Shown here: one piece after another, positions 1 to 9,800 of the stretch
Layout of the letters: each line of letters starts with the position of its first letter
How positions within the stretch are numbered: the first letter of the stretch is position 1
Assembly (NCBI GenBank): GCA_002683195.1
Contig: NYSW01000029.1
Coordinates: 2,560 to 21,348 of the forward strand
DNA: 18,789 bases
Source: Phycisphaerae bacterium
GTDB taxonomy: Bacteria; Planctomycetota; Phycisphaerae; Phycisphaerales; SM1A02
Direction: 5' to 3'
Made by a program: the position numbers and the translations under genes
Notes under the pieces: model-generated
Seen by the model: the letters and a program-made list of their open reading frames with translations, nothing else
What the model was told of the DNA's origin: nothing
Database searches by the model: none

Positions 1-888
1 CTCCCGCCGTTCGAGCCGTGGTTGATGTCGCCGATGAAGATCGGCGAAGGGGCGCATGGCGAAGTCTTTCGTTGCTACCCCAGCAGCGGCGGAGTTCCGG
101 TCGCGGTCAAGATTCCACGACGGAGTCGCGACATGTCGGCGGTGAAGCGAGCATGGGAGTGGGAGGTCCGTTCCGCGAAGAAACTCGCCTTCGAAACCGC
201 ACGAAAGCCGATCGAAGGCGTGCCTCGTCCGCTGGCGATCTCTCCGCCTGGCTGTCTTGGATACGTGACCTATGAGTTGATCGATGGGCGGACACTTCGG
301 GAGGAGCTTCGGGTGTCGACCATTCACCCGAGAAGAGCGTTGTATCTGATCGACCGCCTTCAGCGAACGCTTCGCAGTCTCCTTGATGCGGAAATTCGCT
401 TCACTGACCTCGCGGACCGCAACGTCATGATCAAGAGGGACGGAGAACCCACGCTCGTGGATCTGGCCCCCTGTCTTCCATCCGAAGCCAACCCGCCGGA
501 GTGGACGAATGAAACGCGGTTCAGCGGCCGGGTGGCTGAAGTCCGAAGTGGACACTACTTCATGCTGGGAAATCTGTTCCTGAAGATGATCGGCGCAGGA
601 GGTCGCCGTCCGTCGGGCGTGCAGGGGAGCCTTGGATCGTTCGATGTCTTCCTTGAATCATCCAGCGGACCGTCGCCTGCGATGCTGAAGGAACGTCAGC
701 GGGCGGCGATTCTCGAAAAGTGCGAGGGGATCGTCGGATTCGACACCAAGGGGCTCGCGGGCCTGATGGAGGATTGCATCTTCAACCCGGAGGTTCGCAG
801 GCGGATGAAGCCCGATGACTTCGTGGCCGCGATCCGATCTCTCTATGACCCCAGCGGAATCATGGAAACCATTTCTTCGAATTCCTGA
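1..888 (+). CDS. Atypical Ser/Thr protein kinase-like protein, 5' end cut by window edge
   Basis: This reads as a protein-kinase fold of at least 288 residues. Numbering from the in-frame TTG at base 22, a glycine-rich loop GEGAHGEV is at residues 8-15 and the beta-3 lysine in VAVK at residue 30. Glu46 or Glu48 could be the helix-C glutamate. The catalytic-loop equivalent TDLADRN carries Asp129 and Asn134, and VDLA (Asp147) stands where DFG is expected. The His and Arg of HRD, the usual loop lysine and the Phe-Gly of DFG are changed, so this is a divergent kinase, though the metal- and phosphate-handling residues remain. No transmembrane segment is visible. The frame has no stop back to base 1 and no ribosome binding site precedes the in-frame starts at 22, 25 or 34, so I infer that the gene begins upstream. 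It converges on the giant gene and shares 29 bases with it. Its substrate is unknown; a pseudokinase is the alternative. Confidence 0.8.
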   Translation, partial: LPPFEPWLMSPMKIGEGAHGEVFRCYPSSGGVPVAVKIPRRSRDMSAVKRAWEWEVRSAKKLAFETARKPIEGVPRPLAISPPGCLGYVTYELIDGRTLREELRVSTIHPRRALYLIDRLQRTLRSLLDAEIRFTDLADRNVMIKRDGEPTLVDLAPCLPSEANPPEWTNETRFSGRVAEVRSGHYFMLGNLFLKMIGAGGRRPSGVQGSLGSFDVFLESSSGPSPAMLKERQRAAILEKCEGIVGFDTKGLAGLMEDCIFNPEVRRRMKPDDFVAAIRSLYDPSGIMETISSNS

Positions 889-3800
889 TCCACCGCAATG
901 ATCCGGATGGGTCGACGACGAACACGCCCGATGGGAGTTGGAAGATCCGATCCTCCGGGCGTCTCGTCAGAGCGGATCGGCCGTCCTGAAGGCGGAGGTT
1001 CTTTCGATCGACCTGCAGGGCGAATTCGTCGAGTCGCACGGTCGTTCCCGAAACATCCGAGATTCGACGGGTGAAGGGGGATCGCTCCGGCTCATGTCTC
1101 GGGAGCCGTTGGTCGACGAGCTGAATCCAGCGTCCTCCCAGCACGGAATCGAATCGCCGTGCCGGTACGAGCTCCCCCGTGTCACTGAGACGCTCTTCCG
1201 CAACGGCGGTGAGGATCCAGGGCCCGGCCTCGTCGATGCCGACATCGAGGACCTGATCAAAGAGAAGCTGGCCGCCGTTCACCCCATTTCTGCCTGTGAT
1301 TTCAAGGTTTCGTCTTCGGTCTCGCAGGCGGATCTCCGGGAGTCGTCTGGGCCGATCTCCTTCACCTTCATTGGAATCGAATCGACGGACCAGAGTCCAG
1401 CGATCGTCATCCAGCAGCGGAAGACTGGCCTCAGCCATCGTGAAATCGTCATCGCTGGAGAACTCGACGGAATCTCCGTTCTCACCGATGCGATATCCGG
1501 TCGAATCCCCGGTGACGAGGACCTTCCGAGGTTCCTGCCCGCCGAGGTCGGCCCAGAGGACTCCTGGAGAGACGATCCTCAGGTCATCGGCACCAAGAGG
1601 GGGTCCGGGGTGCGGCTCCGCGGGACTTCGGATCTTGAAGAATCCAAGCGGCGTGACCGCGACAATCTCGTCGCCGATGGTCGTGCAGGTCAGGACGCGA
1701 TCCCCTTCGAGGAAAGAGGACTCGAGCGGCAGATCGATCGGCATGCCGGTCGACTCGTCCGGTGAGGCGAGCCACTGCAGCGACTGGAGTTCGTCTTCCG
1801 CGAGTTCGAGGCGGAGCTGTTTTCCTTCGGCGATGAGAAGGGTCTCGTCCCGGGGCCTGGTCTCCAACCTTTCATCTCTGTAAAGAACCACGGAGTCCCC
1901 ATCCTTGCTGAGGAAGCCTGTCCCATCAGACGACTGGATCCGCTTCGGATTCGGTCCGAAAGGCGGAAGGGACTCCATGGCGGTGGTGTCCTCGAGCGAC
2001 AGACGAACCCCCGCATCGGTGGAGAACAACCAGAGAGAATCGCCGACGAAGGCTTCGACCTGGTCTCCGGGCAGCCATGGTGATTTCAATGGATCCCAGA
2101 TCCGGTTGGATGCCTCGACTCGTAGTTCCGGGCTCTCGGTCCAACTCCACGTCCAGTCGTCGGTCGAAAATCCGAGGGAAAGGGCGGTGGGACCCGGGAA
2201 TCCCATCTGCAACGAGGAAGACCGATCATCGAGCGTCATGGAATACCAGCGACTTCCACTGCGGGCGTGCAGTTGACCGCTACCGTCGGAGACGAGTGGG
2301 GTGTCGTCAAGTCCGGTCGTCAGCACGTCCACGAGGGCACCGGTCTCACCGTTGCGCCAGGCGATGGCGTTGGACCCTTGAATGACCAGGTCGGTCCGGG
2401 CACCACCATCCGGCGTGAACTTGGCCACCGCTCGTCCACGGTCATGATCAAACCGACCGAATCGCTCCTGGAGCAGTCTCGGGAGTCGGTCGACTCCACG
2501 GATCCATTCGAAGGTCCGGACGTTCCCGGAAGATTGTTTCAAGGCGAACGCCCGCTTCTTCGGAAGGCTCATCGAATCAAGGGGCTGCAGTCTGAGCTCG
2601 TAGGCCGAATCGTCGAGATTTCGAGTGAAAGGCACTGAGGTGTCCGCGAGAATCAGACGGAGTCTTCCGTCGGTACTGCTGACGAATGCCGTCTCCTTGG
2701 TCGGGGAGGAGAAAGCGATTCGGAGTTCTTCGTCGTCATCAAGGCGATGAATGATCCCGGCGTCAAGACACGAGGATCCTGACTCGATCCGGAAGATGGT
2801 GTCGCGGCGCTCGTTCGTGATCAAGTGGCCGTGATCGTCGAGCATGCGTTCGACCGGGCGGTCCAGAAGGAATCCATCGACATTGAGTGTGAGCGGAGTA
2901 CGGCCACGGTCATCCTCGACCGTGATTTCGAATGATCGCCCTCGGGTCGAGGCCCCTCGGCGTACTCGTACCCTCGGCCGTCCGGGAGCGATGTCCGTGG
3001 CGTATGCCGTTCCCTGCTTGACGGTCCTCGCGGGAAGGGGACGGATTCCGCTGGATGGAGTCACTTCGAAGCCCGTGTCGCCGTACCAGGCCTGGCAGCC
3101 CTTCAATCCATCGACGAGTCTGATGTCGGGCCGTTCCCGGAGGGTTTTGAATCGAAGGGTCGGATCGCCGATGCGGCCCGTGTCGATCGGATGGATCCCG
3201 GATCGAGAGATCGCGGCGGAGTCCGTCGAACCGAATGGAACCAGCGCTTTGAAAGTCCGGTGGGGAAGAAGACCGTCGGTGAGGTCCCAGGGGACCTGGA
3301 GCCGCGACTCGGACTCTTCCGAACCGGCGAAGGACAAGGCCGGGTCGCTTCGCCGACTCTGGAAACTCCGGCGATCGATTCGAATCTCGCCCGCCAGGGT
3401 GGATGTCAGAGGATCGGCTTTCAGTGCTGCGAGGTCCGAATCCGTGGACTTGGGCAGTCCTTGGCGGTCGAACCACAGCTCGGCGCAGAGGGTTGGAGTC
3501 AGTACGAAACGGCGGCTTGCGTCGACCGCCAGCTGATCGACGTCGTCGGGATCGAAGATTTCGAAGGTGAACGCTCCGTCATCCGGCAGCCATTCGCTTG
3601 ACGCGGGCGCCGTGGCGTCGTTTCGCCGGAACTTCGCGAATGCCCGGTCGACGACTCCATCGAGTGGAGCATCGACTCCGTTGCCGTCATCGGCGAAAGC
3701 GGAATCGGCCTTGGATACCAGACTCGGCGCGGCCCCGATGGACCGCCAGCGGAGGATCGTGCCATCCCTTCGGAGGACATCGACCGATTCGTCCGCACCT

Positions 3801-6800
3801 CGTCGCAGATCGATGGCGGATGAGACGTTCTCCCTGGAGAGAATCCGAGATGTCGTGAAGTCGGGAGGAAGGCCGAGGACGAGACCATCGGGGGTGATCT
3901 GAATCCAGCCATCTGTGATCGAGAGAAAACGCTCGACACGGTCGACTCGGAAGGCCCCCCTCGATGGCGTCCAGCCGAACTCGATGTGGTCATCTCCGTC
4001 ACGACGTGGAGTCGTGAGGGTGAGGGTTCCCGTACCGCGATCGAGTTTCATCTCGCCTGCAGCGATGGACGCCGTCTCGTCCGACCGAACGGCGGCATCC
4101 ACGGGATCGAGAAGCGGACCGCTCAACCCGCCGGTTCCAATCGAAAGAGACCGCTGTTTCTGCACGCCACCCACGAAAACGTCGGCGAACAAGTTCGGCC
4201 CCTCAGCGACGAGTCCGGTGGGAATCTCGTGATCGAATCGACGATCTCGGAGCTGGACCACCTCTCCATCGAAGCGGGGCTGGGCTTCGCCCGGGCGCCA
4301 CTCGAGACCGCCCCGCACGAGGGTTTCTCGCTCGGCAGCATCAATCGGTGCTCGCCGATCGAGCGCTCGGGTGGTGGTCACTTCGAAAGAGGTGGTGTCG
4401 GTCCTGACGACGAGGGTCGGGTCACCATCCTTCACCGAGGTCCAGTCGAGGGTGCGGGCTCGCGATCCATTCGGAAGGTCGATGGCGATCCGGTTCGAAC
4501 TTCCGTCTGGTCTGAACCACAAGTCCCCGTTGGCGTCGATGTGCCATGTTCCCAGGCCTTCTCTGTGAGCGAGGCATCCGTCGAACACGGCCGGGGTGTC
4601 GACGACCGCGGACGAATAGTCAGGGCTGTGGAATCTCTGCCAGCCGAGCTCGTTTCGATAGAACAGGGAATCCGACCCGGCATGACCCAGCTTGAAGACC
4701 GGGTCGGAGACCTTCGATCGTTCGATCGTCACGGTTTCGGTCGATCCGTCGAAACGGGTGATCGAAAAGACGTTGGCCCCGATGCTGGTCAGATCCCGAG
4801 GAGCGCGAGCCTTGAGGAGTCCATCCGAACGACGGATCAGAATCGGATTCCGGCGGTCGCCCAGATTCAACCAGGTACCGTCGGTACCGACGTCCGTGGA
4901 CGACATGGAACGCATCGACCAGCCGACGTTCCCGGTCAGTTCGGGAAGTCTCGGGTCGCTGATGGCGCGCACCTGGTCTCGGAGGTCCGTGACGCTGACC
5001 TCGAGCGAGATTTCGTCACCGCTGACTTGAAGGTCGTCGACCGAATTCACCAGTCCACTTCCGGACACCGTGGCGGCATTGACCGGCATCTCGGATGCGA
5101 GCGCCTCGAGGCCGCGGCGAACGGTGGCCCAGGCCTCGGAGGTCACGGAAGCGGGCTGGAAGTCAGCGAGGATCTTCGGGGGCGTGCCGAGCATTTCCGC
5201 TTGAAAGAGTTCGGTCGTTCCATCTTCGAACGTGATTTCGAGGGCGTCCGTCTGGCGCATGGAGGCGAGCAGTTCCGTCCCGTCGAAGAGCCACGCGACC
5301 GTGGGCCGACCCGATTCATGTTGTGAAATCACGACCTCATCACGCAGAAACTCGCTCGTCTTTCGAACCTGGAGTTCCCGAGCGTCCGACGTCGAAATGG
5401 TCCCCGGACCGGAGATCATCTCCCATCTCCGGAATCCAGACCGCCGCCACACGCTGCCATCGGACGGGAGGCCGATGCAGTGCCGCCGATGGGGGAGCGG
5501 ATGGACCATGGCGATTCCGCTTGGCAGATTCGGATCCAGGGCCACGTCCTTCCAGACGGCGTCGGGATCTTCGATGTCGATGGACGCGAGCCGGTCCTCG
5601 TCCGTGGCGGATGCGAACAACTTCTCACGGAAGATGATTGGTTCTGAGAATCCCATCGGCGGTGCCGGAAGATCCCGGACTCCGGATGGCGACAGGAGTC
5701 GGAGCACACCGGAATCGGATTTGGAAAGCACCGATGAATCTCTCGTGGAGACGACCATGTCGTCGCGGGGCGAGAAATCGACCTCTCTCAATCGGCCGCT
5801 GACCTCATCAACCTGCCATGCTCGATCGCCATCAGCGATGAGCGAGAGTGATCCGATCGTGAATCGCCGGACCCGCTCGGTATCGATTCGGAATCGGTCG
5901 GATGGTCGCTGGTTCGGAATCCGGGATTCGGCGATGCGTTCATCGATCCTCAGGCGGTGATCGGAATCGATCCAGGCAATTCCGCGATCCAGAGTGATCG
6001 CCCTCGTGCCCGGGGCCCGGTCGAGCGCCGGTCCTCGCAGACGTTCGATGGTCGTGGTGGTCACGACCGCTGGTTCCCCGTTGAGATCCAAACCGAGGCC
6101 CACGACCGAATCGACGTCGAATTCACCGAGGACTTTTCCTCCCACCCGATCGAGCGCGAACTCGATCAGCCTTCCCTGCGAGTCGATGTTGAAGGAGCGC
6201 CGAGCATCTCCGGCATCGCGGGAGTGTCTGAGTCGCTTGAGATCGAATCTGACATCCTCGAGACTCCAGAGAAGATCTCCGTCGATGTTGGTGAGTTTCT
6301 CGCCTCCGAGAAGCAGCAGTTGCGGTTCCTGAGGACCGTCGATCACTCGCGAAATCGGAAGGGTCCGCCCTCTCCCGGATGTTCCGACGAGGAGTGGGGC
6401 GCTGACGGACTGGCTCTCGCGTGCGGCCAGAACTCGGCCGTCCACGAGCGAGTGGAGGCGGTCGTATCGACCTTCCTGATTCATGACCGCCCGAACGCCC
6501 GACTGACGGTTCAATCTGGACAGGAGTCGGCCCGATTCGGTGAGCAGAACCATCGAGTTCCCACCCAGGGGTGCGTGGGATCGCAGGGGGGTGACGGGAG
6601 CGCGTGGTTGAGGGTCGCCCAGATCCTGCCAGCCTTCGATGTTTCCTCGAATGATCCGGCCTTCGCGAGTGAGGGCCATGACCTGGGATTGCAACATGGC
6701 CCAGGAGGTGACATCGCTCCGAAGTCGGAATCCGTTGCGAGAGAAGAGTTCCAGGCGTTCACTCTTCTCGTCGGATACGAGCCAGAGTCCATCGCCGGGA

Positions 6801-9800
6801 GCATCGATCCGAGCGGAATCCGAACGGATCTGGGAATCACCGAGGACTCTGGTCCGTCGATCTCCATCGTCGTACCAGAGAAGCGTTCCCTGGTTGGAAA
6901 GTGCCACCGGGGGACCCGAGGGTGAGTTGGTCAGATCGACGATCCGATCGGAGTCGTCCTTCGGTGGTCCGAAGAAGACGGAACCCCGCCGATCGGGATC
7001 CGGAGTGACCACGTGTATCGACTCGTCGGAGACGAAGGCGAGCGAGTCGTCGTATTCGAACAACTGATCGGCGGGGCGATCGGTGATCCGTACGGATGCG
7101 GGTCCTTCCGGAGAGTCGACGAGTTCGACCACGTCGGAGGCTCGGAGATGGAATGTGCGGTCGTCGGCGACCTGGAACGTCCCGGTCGGATCCGAAGGCA
7201 GGAAGCCTCCCCGGCCGCGAGGCAACCAACGGAGAATTCCCGATTCGGCCTGCATCCAGAGACCCGCGTCGTCTTCGAGCAGGCGCCCCGATGGCAGGAG
7301 TGGTCGGGCGCGTCGGGCGTTGGATCCGGGAAGAAGGGCGACCGTTCGATTGAGCGGGTCGATCAAACGGATACCGCGATTTCTATCCGCCGCGACGACG
7401 AGGCCCGGAAGTTCGACGATCCTTTCGACGCCGGAGACCACCGTCGGCAGCCACTTTCCACTCTTCTGGTCGTAGGCATGGACGTCGTCTTCGATCAGAA
7501 CCTGTAAGACGTCGGAATTCGCCGCGATCATCCGGCCGCCAGGCGCGGGCAGAGCGATCGTGTCGACGGAACCGTCAGGTTCGACGCGGTAGAGGTGCTC
7601 CGATTCGAGGACCCAGGCGGCATCCGACGAACACGTCGCCGACACGGGGCGGCCGGAACGCCGGCCGACCTCTCCGCTGATCAAGGTCTTCCCTCGATTT
7701 CCGTCGAAGAGCCGAACCTGGTGTTGCTCATCGAGGGCGATGATCCGTCCGTCACCGGTCGGTGACCATGACAGGCACTTCCCCATCAGAAGAGTGCCGC
7801 GCTCCTTCGTCGGATCCACACTCCAGAGCCGGGCGTCCTTTGACTCGGCGTACACCGCCGTGCCGGCCGACTCCAATCGAACGTAGCCGACGGCGTCGAC
7901 CTCGGGGCGGGTCCAGCGGTCACCGCCGCCCGGGTGATAGACCGAGATTCCTCCCGCATGTGCGATCCAGAGATCTCCGCTCTCCAGAAAGAGCGCATCG
8001 TGAAGAGGGAACTTGAGACCCGCCGAGTTCGGCGGTTCGAAGACGACTTCCGGCACCGGCAGGCCGAAGCGGTCCTGCCTCACCACCACGGTTCGATTCT
8101 CTTCGTCGATGCCCCCGAGGCCGTTCGTGCACGGAATCATCTCCTTGAATCGGATGTCGGTCTTCTCCCAGTCCGTGGGACCTCGGAAGGCGACGAATCC
8201 ATCGGAACACATGGCGACGATCATGCCGCTTTGAAGTCGCCGGACGGATCGGGCCACGATCTCCCCGGGAACGCGGGTGGATGAATCACGCCAACCGAAT
8301 GAAAGATCGTATTCCCAGGCGTCTCCACCGCGATCGAGTACTTCGAACCCGGCATCCGTATCACGAAGATTGCTGATTCGGCGATTCGGGCGGGACGCGA
8401 AGGTCGGTAGGACGGCACGCTTCGGCCGGAGCACGCCGGCCGGTTCACCGGCATCCAGCAGGCAGGGATCCGGATAGGACCGAATCACGCCTTCGGCCAA
8501 CGTCACGATCAGTTCTCCAGTGGCGAGAGTCGCGGCGAGGACACGTTCGCATGGCTGTTCATCGTCACCGAGAAGTTGCAGTCGATCTCCCACCATCGAA
8601 CGAAGGGTGCGGTCGTATTCGACCACGCCACCACCGGCATCCACCAGGAGCATTCGGTCCTCGAGATCGGGGTGCGGCAGGGCGGCGATCAATTTTCCGC
8701 GGATCTCGACCGGTCGGACGGTCCGAATTCGATCTCCGAGACCGGCCAGTGAATTCCAGTCTCCCGATCGGAGTTCGATTCCGATCGGGGTTCTCACGAC
8801 GAGGGTGAAACCGGATGTGATGGTGGACATGGAGCTGAGCTTCGCATTCGGAAGGACCCTCTTGAACTCGAGCGTGAGCGGATCGACGTCTGAAGGCGAG
8901 GCGAGCCAGAGATCGCCGGCATGGTCGCCGATGAGCGCACGGTCACCGGCTGGAGCAAGAAGCGGCGGCTCCTCCCCGATCCGGATGCCTTCGGGAAGGA
9001 AGCCGTGTCGCCAGTGGCGGAGGCCGGCGGGGCGGATGCGAATTCCGTGGGCGCCCGCATCTTCGACCGTTGTGAGAATCGAATCGGACGCAGGATTCAC
9101 GATCAGACCCGTGGTGGTGGCCATCGAGTCTTCGAATTGCCTCCCACCGGCGAGAATAGTCCAGCGACCATCGGACTCGAACGAGATCAACGCATCGTTG
9201 GTCGTCTGAATGAGGAAGGAAGACGCGGAGGAGGAGAGATCGACGGCCTCGCCGAGTGACCTCGGCATCACGAGAGGCGAGGCCTGGAACATCGTCCCCG
9301 ACTTTTCGAGACGGACCAGCCCGGTGCTCACCAGCACCATGATGTCACCATCGGCGACGGTCCAGTCCACGCAATCATCAGGCAACGGTGGCTGGACATC
9401 GACGGGTTCGAGCATTCGCCGTGATTCGTGGTATCGAAGAATTCCTTCGGTGGTCAGGATCAGAATCGTGTCGGGCGATTCCCGGGCTGCATTCAGCACG
9501 TCTCTGGTCCCGAGGTCCGCCGTCGGCAGTTCGATGACCCGATCCCATTCGCCGTCCGGACTCCGGAAATCGACCCCCAGGGGCGCGTCACCAACGAGCG
9601 TGAAGGCGCCTCCTCCCGATATCGGGGCAAGTTTTGCAACGGGTCCCGAGGGTCCGTCGGCCCCGATCGGTTCGTCGGAGAATTTGAAGACGGTGGAATC
9701 GAACACCCGGACGCCATCGGGATGACCCACCAGCAGGCTGCCGCTGGAATCATCGACCGTGGCGGAAGAGACCTCGATCTTCCGCGCGGCCGAAGGGCCG

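Noticed and set aside
889..1000. Possible terminator between the convergent genes
   Set aside because: I saw no stable hairpin followed by a T-run on either strand; the region is the coding 3' end of the giant gene.
3986..5326. 446-aa open frame on the plus strand inside the giant gene
   Set aside because: It lies wholly antisense to a continuous, well-patterned gene; its protein shows no domain and reads as a low-complexity mirror of the other strand. Many similar open frames lie across the window because of GC-rich codon use and frequent TCGA/GATC words.
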